64,000 nt of DNA, taken from NCBI RefSeq assembly GCF_036826855.1, contig NZ_CP104578.1, positions 3,286,001 to 3,350,000 of the forward strand. The letters are read 5' to 3'. The position numbers and the translations under genes are program-made. The DNA is from Streptomyces sp. SJL17-4 (GTDB lineage Bacteria > Actinomycetota > Actinomycetes > Streptomycetales > Streptomycetaceae). This document shows positions 1-9,692 of this stretch, in pieces (the stretch's first letter is position 1; each line of letters begins with the position of its first letter). Under the pieces are notes generated by a model, which did not search any database, had not been told where the DNA came from, and saw nothing but the letters and a program-made list of their open reading frames with translations.

Positions 1-214
1 GGGGTGCGGCGGCTCCGGAAAGCGGGTGGCTCATGAGCCCGGATTGTAGGGAGCACGACACTTTCGTGCGACGCGGGTCACACCGGCCCGCGCGGGCCGG
101 GCGCCCGGCAGCCACGAGGAGAGACCCCCGGGGCGAGCGCCCCGGTGTCCGACGTGTGTCCGACGTGTCCCAAAACACGAAGCGTCCCGGCCGCCCCGGC
201 CGTAAGCTCTCGTC

Positions 215-1426
215 ATGCAGGTGATCCAGTCCACGAAGCTCGCCAACGTCTGTTACGAAATCCGGGGTCCGGTGCTCGAAGAGGCGATGCGGCTTGAGGC
301 TGCGGGTCATCGCATCCTCAAGCTCAACACGGGAAACCCGGCCGCCTTCGGCTTCGAGTGCCCGCCCGCCATCCTCGAGGACGTGCTGCGCAACCTCTCC
401 GAGGCGCACGGCTACGGCGACGCGAAGGGGCTGCTCTCGGCCCGCCGCGCGGTGATGAGCCACTACGAGACCAAGGGCATCCCGCTCTCCGTCGAGGACA
501 TCTACCTGGGCAACGGCGTCTCGGAGCTGATCCAGATGTCGATGCAGGCGCTGCTCGACGACGGTGACGAGGTCCTCGTCCCGGCCCCGGACTACCCGCT
601 GTGGACGGCGTCGGTCTCGCTCGCGGGGGGTACGGCCGTGCACTACCGCTGTGACGAGCAGGCGGACTGGATGCCGGACCTGGCGGACATCGAGCGGAAG
701 ATCACCGATCGCACGAAGGCGATCGTGATCATCAACCCGAACAATCCGACGGGTGCCGTCTACGACGACGAGATGCTCCGCTCCCTCACGGAGATCGCCC
801 GCCGCCACAACCTGGTCATCTGCTCGGACGAGATCTACGACAAGATCCTCTACGACGGCGCCACGCACACCCCCACCGCCGCCATCGCCCCCGACCTGCT
901 CGTCCTGACCTTCAACGGGATGAGCAAGAACTACCGGGTGGCCGGCTTCCGCTCGGGCTGGCTGGCGGTCTGCGGACCGAAGCACCACGCGACCTCGTAC
1001 ATCGAGGGCCTCACGATCCTCGCCAACATGCGCCTCTGCGCGAACATGCCGGCGCAGCACGCGGTGGCCGCCGCGCTCCAGGGCCGGCAGTCGATCGAGG
1101 ACCTCGTCCTGCCGGGCGGGCGGCTGCTGGAGCAGCGGGACACGGCGTACGAGCTGCTGACGCAGATCCCGGGTGTGACGTGCGTGAAGCCGAAGGGGGC
1201 GCTGTACCTGTTCCCGCGGCTCGACCCGAACGTCTACAAGATCAAGGACGACCGGCAGATGGTCCTGGACCTGCTGCGGGCCGAGAAGATCATGGTGGTG
1301 CACGGGACGGGCTTCAACTGGCACGAGCCCGATCACTTCCGGATCGTCACGCTGCCGGCGGCGGCGGACCTGGCGGACGCGGTGACCCGGATCGGCCGCT
1401 TCCTGGACGGCTACAGCCAGCCCTAG
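215..1426 (+). CDS. PLP-dependent aminotransferase, alanine transaminase type
   Basis: A 403-aa fold-type I aminotransferase that should transfer an amino group between an amino acid, probably alanine, and 2-oxoglutarate in the cytoplasm. The whole protein is collinear with the class I/II family: an N-terminal substrate loop (LNTGNPAAFGF, about residues 37-47), the NPNNPTG motif near 174-180, SDEIYD near 204-209, and the Schiff-base lysine K238 in NGMSKNYR followed by the phosphate-binding arginine region AGFRSGW. Length is normal. ATG at 215 is the first start in frame. The family resembles AlaA/AlaT-like enzymes, but aspartate or other substrates cannot be excluded from sequence alone. Confidence 0.9.
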   Translation: MQVIQSTKLANVCYEIRGPVLEEAMRLEAAGHRILKLNTGNPAAFGFECPPAILEDVLRNLSEAHGYGDAKGLLSARRAVMSHYETKGIPLSVEDIYLGNGVSELIQMSMQALLDDGDEVLVPAPDYPLWTASVSLAGGTAVHYRCDEQADWMPDLADIERKITDRTKAIVIINPNNPTGAVYDDEMLRSLTEIARRHNLVICSDEIYDKILYDGATHTPTAAIAPDLLVLTFNGMSKNYRVAGFRSGWLAVCGPKHHATSYIEGLTILANMRLCANMPAQHAVAAALQGRQSIEDLVLPGGRLLEQRDTAYELLTQIPGVTCVKPKGALYLFPRLDPNVYKIKDDRQMVLDLLRAEKIMVVHGTGFNWHEPDHFRIVTLPAAADLADAVTRIGRFLDGYSQP

Positions 1427-1451
1427 CGCCCCGCTGCGAGACCCCGCTCAA

Positions 1452-1476
1452 CTTTAGACTGAATCTAAGCTAGGAT
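1452..1476 (+). promoter_or_regulatory. candidate promoter with inverted-repeat operator
   Basis: An inverted repeat TTAGA-N5-TCTAA (1454-1468) lies directly upstream of TAGGAT (1471-1476), which matches a Streptomyces -10 box, and about 30 nt before the ATG at 1504. The repeat covers where the -35 would be, so a repressor of the Fur or similar type could block transcription there. The pattern is visible, but the regulator is not identified. Confidence 0.35.
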
Positions 1477-1503
1477 GGCCCCAGAGCACTAGGAGGCCGT
1501 CCC

Positions 1504-1905
1504 ATGTACGAACCGATCCGCACCAAGTCGGTCCACCGGATGGCCGACGACGCCCACGCCGCCTATCCGCACCGCTCCCGCGAGGAGGAGCTGGACATCC
1601 AGCTCGCCGGACACCTCTCCGCCCTGCTCGCCGTCACCGACGAGCTCGGCGACACCGAGGCCGGCGACGTGATCGCCCGGCAGGTGGCCCGGCTGCGCGG
1701 CGCACCGCCCGCGCGGCACGCGGGTCTGAGCGGCTCGTCCGCGCCGGACCTGCACCGCAGGGCCCACGCCCTCGCGGGCCGCGCCCTGGTCGTCGCCGCC
1801 TCCCGGGCCGACACGGCCGCCGCGATCCTCGCCGCGGAGCGCATGGACGCGCACACCGCGGCGCTGGCCGGGGAACCCACCCTGGCCGCGGCCGGCACCC
1901 CCTGA
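1504..1905 (+). CDS. conserved hypothetical protein, 133 aa
   Basis: A small soluble protein, helix-rich and Ala/Asp/Glu-rich, with no signal peptide or membrane segment. I do not recognise a domain with a named function. The ATG at 1504 is preceded by CTAGGAGG about 5 nt upstream, an excellent ribosome site, which makes this a real gene despite its lack of motifs. The candidate operator at 1454-1468 suggests its own regulated promoter. It sits alone between the aminotransferase and the tellurite-resistance-like operon. Confidence 0.7.
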   Translation: MYEPIRTKSVHRMADDAHAAYPHRSREEELDIQLAGHLSALLAVTDELGDTEAGDVIARQVARLRGAPPARHAGLSGSSAPDLHRRAHALAGRALVVAASRADTAAAILAAERMDAHTAALAGEPTLAAAGTP

Positions 1906-2032
1906 CGGCCCCGGTCCGCGCGCCACGAACCGCGCGGACCGGGCGCCACCCACCGGGGATACGGCACCCCCGGCTCCGGTTCGGTACCGGGATCGCTCCT
2001 TCACCGCTCGTACACCCAACTCCCCCTGGAAT

Positions 2033-3163
2033 GTGGGTTTCCGTGAGCACGCTGCCCACGTGAGACGCATCCTGGGAATCATCCTGGCCGTCCTTCTCCT
2101 CGGCGGCGTGGCCGCCGTCCTCCTGATGGGCGGCGACAAGGGCACGGGCACGGCAACGAAGACCGTGCGAGGAGTCATCGGGTCGGAGAAGGCGGAGTTC
2201 TTCACCGACCCTCAGGTGGTGAAGGCCCTCGCCGCGAAGGGCTTCACCGTGGGTACCGAGACCTCCGGGTCCTGGGACATGGAGGAACTGCCCCTCGACG
2301 GTTACGACTTCGCCTTTCCGTCCTCCAAGGCACCGGCCGACGGGCTGCGCGCGAAGGCCGCGGACAAGACCAGGGCGACGACCGCCCCGCTGCGGCCCTT
2401 CTACTCGCCGCTCGTCGTCGTCGCGCACAGCGCCGCCGCCCGGGTCCTCGCCGGGAACGGCCTGGCGACCCTCGGACCGCGCGGCACCAGCGGCACCCTG
2501 AAGATGGACGCCTATCTCGCGGCGGCCCGCGCCGACCGGACCTGGCAGCAGCTCAAGGGCTCCGCCGGGCACACCGAGCTGAGCGGCACCCTCTTCATCA
2601 CCTCCACCGATCCGGTCGCCTCCAACTCGGGCGCCCTCTACCTCGCCGCCGCGAGCTACGTCGCCGACGGCGGCCGGGTCGCGGGCGACAAGGCGGCCGT
2701 CGACCGCACCGCCCCGCTCCTGCGCAAACTCGTCCAGGTGCAGGGCGCCCAGCAGTCCGGTTCGGACGCCCCCTTCCGGGACTTCATCAGCGGCGTCGGC
2801 AACCCGCTCGTCCTGGTGTACGAGTCCCAGATCGCCGCCCAGCTCCTTGCCGGCCGCCCGATGGGCGACCTCGTCGTCCTCTACCCGGACACCACGGTCA
2901 GCAGCGACCACACCCTCGTCCCGCTCACCGAGAACGGCCGGGCGCTCGGCGAAGTCCTCTCCACCGACCCCGAGTTGCGCAAGCTCGCGGTCCGCCACGG
3001 CTTCCGGCCGCAGGGCGCGGCGAGCGAGTTCACCACCGCGACCCAGGGCCACACCGCCTACCTCAACCAGACGCTGACCGGAGTCCGCCAGGCGCCCGTG
3101 CCCACCAGCAAGGTGCTGCACGAGATGGCCCTGCGGGCCCGCGACCAGGGGGACACCGCATGA
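2033..3163 (+). CDS. extracytoplasmic solute-binding-like protein
   Basis: A 376-aa protein with one N-terminal membrane segment or signal anchor (about residues 12-32), followed by an extracellular domain reminiscent of type 2 periplasmic binding proteins (for example VVVAHSAAARVL, LVLVYESQIAAQLL, DLVVLYPDTTV). It is the first gene of a four-gene operon with TelA-like and VWA genes, and its stop overlaps the next start. GTG at 2033 is the longest start. GTG at 2060, just before RRILGIILAV, is an alternative that gives a tighter signal sequence. Its ligand is unknown. Partnership with a VWA lipoprotein that also carries a binding-protein-like region suggests a shared envelope function. Confidence 0.65.
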   Translation: MGFREHAAHVRRILGIILAVLLLGGVAAVLLMGGDKGTGTATKTVRGVIGSEKAEFFTDPQVVKALAAKGFTVGTETSGSWDMEELPLDGYDFAFPSSKAPADGLRAKAADKTRATTAPLRPFYSPLVVVAHSAAARVLAGNGLATLGPRGTSGTLKMDAYLAAARADRTWQQLKGSAGHTELSGTLFITSTDPVASNSGALYLAAASYVADGGRVAGDKAAVDRTAPLLRKLVQVQGAQQSGSDAPFRDFISGVGNPLVLVYESQIAAQLLAGRPMGDLVVLYPDTTVSSDHTLVPLTENGRALGEVLSTDPELRKLAVRHGFRPQGAASEFTTATQGHTAYLNQTLTGVRQAPVPTSKVLHEMALRARDQGDTA

Positions 3164-4377
3164 CCACGCCCGAGGATCCGAGACGAACGATGGCCCTGAC
3201 ACCTCCCGAGCACGACACCCCGCTGGTCCTCACCCCGCCCGAGCCCGTACCGCCGGTCCGCGCCGAGCAGGCCTCCGGCCTGGTGCCGATCGACGAGGCG
3301 ACCCGTACGGAGCTGTCCCGGCGGGCCGCCGAGTACGTCGGCTCGATCGAGGGACTCGACCCGCGCTCCCCCGAGTTCGCCGGCCGCATCGGCGAGATCG
3401 CGGGACTCGGCGCGGGCGAGATGCGCTCCGCCGCTCAGCAGTCGAACCGCATGCTCGACCGAACGATTCGCTCGCTCGACTCCGGAGCCGGCGGCGACGC
3501 CCAGTCCCGGGTCGGCTCGTCCCTCGTCGAACTCCGGCGCACGATCACGGACCTGGACCCCCGGGACACCCCCGGCAAGGGCATCAAGGGGCTGCTCTCG
3601 AAGCTCCCCGGCGGCAACAAGCTCCGTGACCATGTCGCCAAGTACGCCTCCTCGCAGGCCACGCTGAACCGGATCGTCGGCTCCCTGCGCGGCGGCCAGG
3701 ACGAACTGCGCCGCGACAACGCCGCGTTGCAGACGGAGCGGGCCCGGCTCTGGGAGACGATGGGCAAGCTCCAGGAGTACGCGGTGCTCACCGACGCGCT
3801 CGACGCGGCCGTGGAGCAGCGCATCGCCACCACAGCCGACCCTGCCCAGGCGGACGCGCTGCGCGCGGACGTCCTCTTCCCGGTCCGCCAGAAGCACCAG
3901 GACCTGCTGACCCAACTCGCTGTCTGCGCCCAGGGATACCTGGCGATGGACGTGGTCCGCCGGAACAACGACGAACTGATCAAGGGCGTGGACCGGGCGG
4001 CGACGACGACCGTGTCGGCGCTGCGGATCGCGGTGATGCTGGCCTCGGCCCTCGAGAACCAGCGGAAGGTCACCGAGCAGGTGAACGTGCTGCGCTCGAC
4101 GACCGAGGACCTGATCCGCGGCAACGCCGAGATGCTCGCCACCCAGGCCGGCGAGATCCAGCGGATCGCGGCGGACCCGGCGGTGGGCGCGGAGACGCTC
4201 CGCACGGCGTTCCAGCAGATCTACCGGACGCTCGACGCCATCGACACGTACAAGGTGCAGGCGACGGAGTCGATGGCGGCGACGGTCGAGTCGCTGACCG
4301 CCGAACTCCAGGAGGCGAGTGCCCACTTGGCCCGCAGCCGTCGCACCGGCGCACTGGAGGGTGGCGGCCTCGCATGA
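3160..4377 (+). CDS. TelA/KlaA-family toxic anion resistance protein
   Basis: A 405-aa protein of the TelA family (toxic anion resistance), predicted to be a largely helical, coiled-coil cytoplasmic protein. Family hallmarks are visible: an N-terminal Pro-rich tail, NRMLDRTIRSL, the LPGGNKLRDHVAKYASSQATLNRIVGSL region near residues 145-170, and long helical repeats to the C-terminus. TelA proteins are linked to tellurite and cell-envelope stress, but their biochemical role is unresolved. The ATG overlaps the upstream stop, and its own stop overlaps the next ATG in an ATGA, so the genes are translationally coupled. Confidence 0.85.
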   Translation: MTTPEDPRRTMALTPPEHDTPLVLTPPEPVPPVRAEQASGLVPIDEATRTELSRRAAEYVGSIEGLDPRSPEFAGRIGEIAGLGAGEMRSAAQQSNRMLDRTIRSLDSGAGGDAQSRVGSSLVELRRTITDLDPRDTPGKGIKGLLSKLPGGNKLRDHVAKYASSQATLNRIVGSLRGGQDELRRDNAALQTERARLWETMGKLQEYAVLTDALDAAVEQRIATTADPAQADALRADVLFPVRQKHQDLLTQLAVCAQGYLAMDVVRRNNDELIKGVDRAATTTVSALRIAVMLASALENQRKVTEQVNVLRSTTEDLIRGNAEMLATQAGEIQRIAADPAVGAETLRTAFQQIYRTLDAIDTYKVQATESMAATVESLTAELQEASAHLARSRRTGALEGGGLA

Positions 4378-5996
4378 CGACCCGCACGCTCCGCACCCCC
4401 CGCACTCGCTCCCGCACCCGGCTCCTGGCCGGTCTCGCCCTCACCCTGCTGCTCACCGCCACCGGCGGCGCCTGCTCCACCGACCGCACCACCGACGGCA
4501 CGGGCGGCGACCCCGACCGGAAGGGCATGACATTCGCGCCGGGCGTGCTCCGCGTCCTCGCCTCCTCCGAGCTCGCCGACATGGAGCCCGTCCTCGACAC
4601 GGCCCGCCGCGCCACCGGCGTGACCGTCAAGCCCACGTACGTCGGGACCCTCGACGCCGTCGAGCAGATCGCCTCCGGGAAGGCCGACAAGGAGTACGAC
4701 GCGATCTGGCTCTCCTCCAACGACTACCTCCGGCTCCGCCCGGACACGGCTCGCCGGATCACGGGCGAGACCCTGATCATGGCCTCCCCGGTCGCCATCG
4801 GCGTCCGGCCCGCCGCCCTCTCCCGGCTCGGCTGGGACCCGGCGAAGGTCACCTGGCCGCAGGTGCACCGAGCCGTCGCCGACGGCAAGCTGACGTACGG
4901 CATGACGGACCCGAAGCGCTCCAACTCCGGTTTCTCCGCGCTGGTCTCGGTCGCTTCCGGGCTCTCCGGCGCCCAGTCGGCGCTCACCGAGAAGGACGTC
5001 ACGAAGGCCACCCCGAAGCTCAAGGAGTTCTTCGCCGGCCAGAAGCTGACCTCGGGCTCCTCCGGCTGGCTCGCCAGCGCCTACGCCCGCCGCACCGACG
5101 TCGACGCGCTCGTCAACTACGAGTCGGTGCTGCTGTCCTCGTTCCAGTCCGGTGAGCTGACGGTGATCCGGCCGACCGACGGCGTCGTCACCGCCGACTA
5201 CCCGCTCACCCTGCTCACCTCCGCCCACCCCGAGGCGAAGGACGCGGCGCGGCGCCTCTCCGACTACCTCCGCGATCCGGCCACGCAGGACCGGATCACC
5301 CGGGCGACCATGCGCCGCCCCGTCGTCCCCGGAGTCGCCCCGGCCGCGGGCCTCGACCAGGACCCCCGGCGCGAGCTGCCGTTCCCCGGCAGCCGGAAGG
5401 TGGCGGACGGGCTGCTCGACGCGTACGACAACACCCTGCGCAGGCCCTCCCGCACGGTGTACGTGCTCGACACCTCGGGCTCGATGAGCGGTGAGCGGCT
5501 CGAACGGCTCAAGGCGGCCCTGACCGAGCTGACCGGCGACTTCCGGGACCGGGAGGAGGTCACCCTGATGCCCTTCGGTTCCCAGGTGAAGCAGGGCGAG
5601 GTCCGTACGCACACGGTCGACCCGGCCGCGCCGCAGAAGACGCTCGACGCGATCAGGGCCGACGCGCGGAAGCTCTCGGCCTCCGGTGGCACCGCGATCT
5701 ACAGCAGCGTCCAGGAGGCGTACCGCTTCCTCGGGCAGTCACCCGGCGACACCTTCACCTCGGTCGTCCTCATGACGGACGGGGAGAACACCGACGGCGA
5801 CCCGGCCACCGCGTTCGACAGCTTCTACGACTCCCTGCCCGCCGCCCAGAAGCGCACCCCGGTCTTCCCGATCCTCTTCGGGGACTCCGACCGAGGCGAA
5901 CTCGACCACATCGCGAACGTCACCGGCGGCAAGCTCTTCGACGCCCGGAAGGGCTCTCTGGACGGCGCCTTCGAGGAGATCCGTGGCTACCAGTGA
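4374..5996 (+). CDS. VWA-domain lipoprotein with solute-binding region
   Basis: A 540-aa exported protein. Residues 1-34 form a lipoprotein-type signal ending at Cys34 (GGAC). Residues about 50-320 resemble an extracellular solute-binding fold. A von Willebrand A domain starts at about 360 with a complete MIDAS: DTSGSMS (D366, S368, S370), GGTAIYSS, and MTDGENTDGD. The VWA domain should bind a divalent metal and mediate protein contacts on the outer membrane face. The start overlaps the telA-like stop (ATGA), and the 3' end overlaps the next gene by 14 nt. The fusion of a binding-protein-like region to a VWA domain is recurrent in TelA operons, but the ligand is unknown. Confidence 0.82.
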   Translation: MTTRTLRTPRTRSRTRLLAGLALTLLLTATGGACSTDRTTDGTGGDPDRKGMTFAPGVLRVLASSELADMEPVLDTARRATGVTVKPTYVGTLDAVEQIASGKADKEYDAIWLSSNDYLRLRPDTARRITGETLIMASPVAIGVRPAALSRLGWDPAKVTWPQVHRAVADGKLTYGMTDPKRSNSGFSALVSVASGLSGAQSALTEKDVTKATPKLKEFFAGQKLTSGSSGWLASAYARRTDVDALVNYESVLLSSFQSGELTVIRPTDGVVTADYPLTLLTSAHPEAKDAARRLSDYLRDPATQDRITRATMRRPVVPGVAPAAGLDQDPRRELPFPGSRKVADGLLDAYDNTLRRPSRTVYVLDTSGSMSGERLERLKAALTELTGDFRDREEVTLMPFGSQVKQGEVRTHTVDPAAPQKTLDAIRADARKLSASGGTAIYSSVQEAYRFLGQSPGDTFTSVVLMTDGENTDGDPATAFDSFYDSLPAAQKRTPVFPILFGDSDRGELDHIANVTGGKLFDARKGSLDGAFEEIRGYQ

Positions 5997-6585
5997 CAGA
6001 CCCGGGAACGCCGTGCTCCGGTACGCCGAGTCCCGGAAGAACCTCATCGGCTCCGTCTGCGGTCTGGCCGGTGTCGGCATCGCCCTCACCGGGGCGGCGG
6101 GCGCCCTCTGGCCCCTGGTGGTCGGCGGACTGTACGCGGCGGGGGCGCTGATCGCCCCGCCCGACCGGCCGGCGACCCCGGAGTTCGCCGAGGAGGGGGA
6201 CCGACTGGACGGGCTGCGGGCCGACTTCGCGCGGCTGCGCGCGTACCTGGCGAAGGCGGAGCTGCCGCCCGCCGCGCGCGAGCGGCTCACGGCCCTCGAC
6301 ACCCTCGTCGAGGCCCTGCTCACGCCGGGCTGGGTGACCGACCCGGAGCATCTGCACGTGATCGCGCGCACGGTCCGCCAGGACGTCCCGGAGGCTGTCG
6401 ACACCTTCGTACGGACGCGGTGGTGGGCGCGGTTCGCCGCAGGGGCGGAACAGCCGGAGCACCACCTCGAACGCCAACTGGCCGCGCTCCACGAGGAGGC
6501 GAAGCGGATCGCCTCCGACCTCCACGAGGCGGAGGAGATCCGCCAGCGGATCCACACCGAGTACGTGGAAGGGCGCGGCGACTGA
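5983..6585 (+). CDS. small membrane protein with cytoplasmic helical domain
   Basis: A 200-aa protein with two closely spaced N-terminal membrane segments (about residues 20-55, LIGSVCGLAGVGIAL...LWPLVVGGLYAAGALI), followed by a charged, helix-rich soluble domain of about 140 residues. It resembles proteins annotated as 5-bromo-4-chloroindolyl phosphate hydrolysis-like, but I see no hydrolase motif. The GTG start lies 14 nt inside the VWA gene, so it is the last cistron of the TelA/VWA operon and probably the membrane-anchored cytoplasmic partner. Confidence 0.65.
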   Translation: MATSDRPGNAVLRYAESRKNLIGSVCGLAGVGIALTGAAGALWPLVVGGLYAAGALIAPPDRPATPEFAEEGDRLDGLRADFARLRAYLAKAELPPAARERLTALDTLVEALLTPGWVTDPEHLHVIARTVRQDVPEAVDTFVRTRWWARFAAGAEQPEHHLERQLAALHEEAKRIASDLHEAEEIRQRIHTEYVEGRGD

Positions 6586-6602
6586 TCGGTTAAGTTCCGC
6601 GC

Positions 6603-7517
6603 ATGACGTTTTCTGATCGCACCGCGTCCCGCCGTACCGTCCTGACCGCCCTGGCCGCCGCGGCCACGGCGGGAGGCCCGCTCCTGTCCCAGCTCGCCAC
6701 CGCGGCCCCGGCCTTCGCCGCCACGGCCGAGGACCCGATCGAATACCCCTCGAACACCGCCCTCTACAAGGACACGAACCTGGTCGAGGGCACCTCGTAC
6801 AGCCGTCGTTACCGCCGCCATCAGCAGTTCGACCTCAAGATGAGCGAGAAGTTCGACTTCCCGCGCACCGCGATCCTCGCGCTGCACGGCGGTGGCATCG
6901 AGATCGGCACGAGCGAGCTGTGTCTGGGCATCGCCGGTTACAGCCCGAGCGACTCGGCGGGCGCCCCGATCCTGCCGACCGTGCACGACTACTTCATGTT
7001 CGAGGGCCTGCTCTCCTCCGGCAACCGCGCCCTGCACGTCACCTCGAAGAACTGCGACGACCACGTCGCCCTGTCGACCGCGGCGAGCCACCTCAACGTG
7101 TTGTCCCTGCACGGCTGCCAGTTCGACCAGCTGAAGCTGCCCACGTCCACCTACCCGCCCACCGGAAACCGGAGCGTCGCCGTCGTCGGTGGTCTCAACC
7201 CCGCCTTCCGCACGGCCCTGGTGACGGAGATCAACAACGCCGGCTTCCAGGCGGTCGACGCCTACGACTCCCGGTACTCCGCCACGCTCGGCGAGTTCAA
7301 CGGCAGCCACGTCACCAACCCGTGCAACCGCACGATGCTCGCCAAGGGCGCCCAGCTGGAGCTGACCACGGAGCTGCGCGAGAGCCTCTTCGGCGACTCG
7401 TCCTCCCGTTCCGCCCGCGCGGCCACCTGGAACCAGTCGGAGGGCCGTTTCGAGAGCTTCCGCGACGCCTGCCGCAGGGCGATCGCGACCGTCGAGACCG
7501 ACCAGCCCATCCTGTAG
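6603..7517 (+). CDS. Tat-exported poly-gamma-glutamate hydrolase family protein
   Basis: A 304-aa secreted protein. The N-terminus has a twin-arginine signal (SRRTVLTAL) and a hydrophobic Ala-rich stretch ending near AFA (about residue 38). The mature part shows the phage-type poly-gamma-glutamate hydrolase pattern: an AILALHGGGIEIGTSEL metal-binding segment, LSLHGCQ, VAVVGGLN and SHVTNPCNRTMLAKGAQLELTTELR near the C-terminus. Such enzymes are zinc peptidases that cut gamma-glutamyl polymers. The substrate here could also be a wall or matrix peptide. It begins 17 nt after the TelA operon and is followed by a strong hairpin, so it may be co-transcribed with that operon. Confidence 0.82.
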   Translation: MTFSDRTASRRTVLTALAAAATAGGPLLSQLATAAPAFAATAEDPIEYPSNTALYKDTNLVEGTSYSRRYRRHQQFDLKMSEKFDFPRTAILALHGGGIEIGTSELCLGIAGYSPSDSAGAPILPTVHDYFMFEGLLSSGNRALHVTSKNCDDHVALSTAASHLNVLSLHGCQFDQLKLPTSTYPPTGNRSVAVVGGLNPAFRTALVTEINNAGFQAVDAYDSRYSATLGEFNGSHVTNPCNRTMLAKGAQLELTTELRESLFGDSSSRSARAATWNQSEGRFESFRDACRRAIATVETDQPIL

Positions 7518-7556
7518 CGGCCGGCCCCTTCTGTAGCGACCGGCCCCGGACATGCG

Positions 7557-7592
7557 CCGGCCCCCGGAGCCTGAGGGGGCTCCGGGGGCCGG
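7557..7592. terminator. strong hairpin terminator
   Basis: A perfect 15-bp stem: CCGGCCCCCGGAGCC (7557-7571) pairs with GGCTCCGGGGGCCGG (7578-7592) around a 6-nt loop. It lies between convergent genes, the PGA-hydrolase-like gene and pckG, and so could serve both. There is no long T tract, as is usual in Streptomyces. Confidence 0.75.
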
Positions 7593-7672
7593 TTGCGTCG
7601 TGGTGGGCCGTCGTGACCCCACTGGTCAGGGCGGTATCTCGGGGCAACCCACCACGAGTCTGCGGTGCGGGA

Positions 7673-9496
7673 TCAGCCCAGGCGCTGGACCAGCGCGTGG
7701 TACTCGTCCCACAGCTCCTTCGGCGTGTGGTCGCCGAAGGTGTTGAGGTGGTCGGGGACGAGGGCGGCTTCCTCGCGCCACACGTCACGGTCGACCTTGA
7801 GGAGGAACTCCAGGTCCTCGGCCGGCAGGTCGAGGCCCTCGGTGTCCAGGGACTCCGCGGTCGGCAGGATGCCGATCGGGGTCTCGACGCCCTCGGCCTT
7901 GCCCTCCAGGCGCTCGACGATCCACTTGAGGACGCGGCTGTTCTCGCCGAAGCCGGGCCAGACGAACTTGCCGGCGTCGTTCTTGCGGAACCAGTTCACG
8001 TAGTAGATCTTCGGCAGCTTCGCCGGGTCGGCATCGGCACCCACCTTGACCCAGTGGGCCATGTAGTCGCCCATGTTGTAGCCGCAGAACGGCAGCATGG
8101 CGAAGGGGTCGCGGCGCAGCTCGCCGACCTTGCCCTCGGCGGCGGCGGTCTTCTCGGAGGCGACGTTCGCGCCGAGGAAGACGCCGTGGTTCCAGTCGAA
8201 GGACTCGGTGACCAGCGGCACGGCGGAGGCGCGGCGGCCACCGAAGAGGATCGCCGAGATCGGGACGCCCTTGGTGTCCTCCCACTCGGGGGCGATCGTC
8301 GGGCACTGCCCGGCCGGGACGGTGAAGCGGGCGTTCGGGTGGGCGGCCGGCGTCTCGGACTCCGGCGTCCAGTCGTTGCCCTTCCAGTCCGTGAGGTGCG
8401 CGGGGGCCGTCTCGGTCATCCCCTCCCACCACACGTCGTTGTCGTCGGTGAGGGCGACGTTGGTGAAGACGGAGTTGCCCCAGAGGGTCTTCATGGCGTT
8501 GGCGTTGGTGTGCTCGCCGGTGCCGGGCGCGACGCCGAAGAAGCCGGCCTCGGGGTTGATCGCGTAGAGACGACCGTCCTCGCCGAAGCGCATCCAGGCG
8601 ATGTCGTCGCCGATGGTCTCGACGGTCCAGCCGGAGATCGTGGGCTCCAGCATGGCCAGGTTCGTCTTGCCGCAGGCCGACGGGAACGCGGCGGCGACGT
8701 ACTTCGAGTCGCCGTCCGGCGGGGTCAGCTTGAGGATCAGCATGTGCTCGGCGAGCCAGCCCTCGTCACGGGCCATGACGGAGGCGATGCGGAGCGCGTA
8801 GCACTTCTTGCCGAGCAGGGCGTTGCCGCCGTAGCCCGAGCCGTACGACCAGATCTCGCGGCTCTCGGGGAAGTGCGAGATGTACTTGGTGGAGTTGCAG
8901 GGCCACGGCACGTCCTCCTGGCCCTCCTCCAGGGGGGCGCCGAGGGTGTGGACGGCCTTGACGAAGAATCCGTCGGTGCCGAGCTCGTCGAGGACGGCCT
9001 GCCCCATGCGGGTCATGGTGCGCATGGAGACGGCGACGTACGCCGAGTCGGTGATCTCGACGCCGATGGCGGAGAGCGGGGAGCCGACCGGGCCCATGCA
9101 GAAGGGCACGACGTACATGGTGCGGCCACGCATCGACCCGCGGAAGATGCCGTCGGAGCCCGCGAAGAGCTCCTTCATCTCGGCCGGGGCCTTCCAGTGG
9201 TTGGTCGGGCCCGCGTCCTCCTCCTTCTCGGAGCAGATGAAGGTCCGGTCCTCGACGCGCGCGACGTCGGTCGGGTCGGAGGCGGCGTAGTACGAGTTCG
9301 GACGCTTCACCGGGTCGAGCTTGGTGAAGGTTCCCTTGGCGACGAGCTCCTCGCACAGGCGCTCGTACTCGGCCTCGGAACCGTCGCACCAGACGATGCT
9401 GTCCGGCTGGGTGATCTCCGCGATCTCGTTCACCCAGGAGACGAGCTCCTGGTGCTGGGTCGGAAGGGTCTGGGGAGCCGCGTTGTCGCGCGCCAC
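7673..9496 (-). CDS. pckG: phosphoenolpyruvate carboxykinase (GTP)
   Basis: A 607-aa cytoplasmic enzyme converting oxaloacetate and GTP to phosphoenolpyruvate, CO2 and GDP, the entry step of gluconeogenesis. The GTP-type signature is intact: kinase loop FPSACGKTN at residues 271-279, the [10 protein letters not shown] and [14 protein letters not shown] substrate segments, NWFRK and [10 protein letters not shown] near the C-terminus. Length is typical. The reading frame is open further upstream, but GTG at 9496 is preceded by AAGGAG at 6-nt spacing and begins a normal MARDN... N-terminus, so it is chosen. It is transcribed divergently from the PAQR gene. Confidence 0.97.
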   Translation of the reverse strand: MARDNAAPQTLPTQHQELVSWVNEIAEITQPDSIVWCDGSEAEYERLCEELVAKGTFTKLDPVKRPNSYYAASDPTDVARVEDRTFICSEKEEDAGPTNHWKAPAEMKELFAGSDGIFRGSMRGRTMYVVPFCMGPVGSPLSAIGVEITDSAYVAVSMRTMTRMGQAVLDELGTDGFFVKAVHTLGAPLEEGQEDVPWPCNSTKYISHFPESREIWSYGSGYGGNALLGKKCYALRIASVMARDEGWLAEHMLILKLTPPDGDSKYVAAAFPSACGKTNLAMLEPTISGWTVETIGDDIAWMRFGEDGRLYAINPEAGFFGVAPGTGEHTNANAMKTLWGNSVFTNVALTDDNDVWWEGMTETAPAHLTDWKGNDWTPESETPAAHPNARFTVPAGQCPTIAPEWEDTKGVPISAILFGGRRASAVPLVTESFDWNHGVFLGANVASEKTAAAEGKVGELRRDPFAMLPFCGYNMGDYMAHWVKVGADADPAKLPKIYYVNWFRKNDAGKFVWPGFGENSRVLKWIVERLEGKAEGVETPIGILPTAESLDTEGLDLPAEDLEFLLKVDRDVWREEAALVPDHLNTFGDHTPKELWDEYHALVQRLG

Positions 9497-9692
9497 GATT
9501 GCTCCTTGTAGAGGGGTTTTTTGGTGTGTGCCCCGTGGGGGCCGCGACCCGGATGCTTCGTAGCTGCTCATCCGGTGCCGACCGCACTCATTTGATCATC
9601 CGACGGATCCGCCCATATGTCCAGGGGCACGCACACGTGAGCATCGCCACTCATATCCACGACCTACGGGCCCGTAGGTACGATTCCGTTCC

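Noticed and set aside
1..214. Short frames before the aminotransferase
   Set aside because: Both the 63- and 71-codon frames are Arg/Pro-rich without homology or ribosome site; the stretch is treated as an upstream intergenic region with no tRNA seen.
6920..9511. Long plus-strand open frame across pckG
   Set aside because: It runs antisense to pckG, which is intact and recognisable; the frame is open only because of third-position GC bias.
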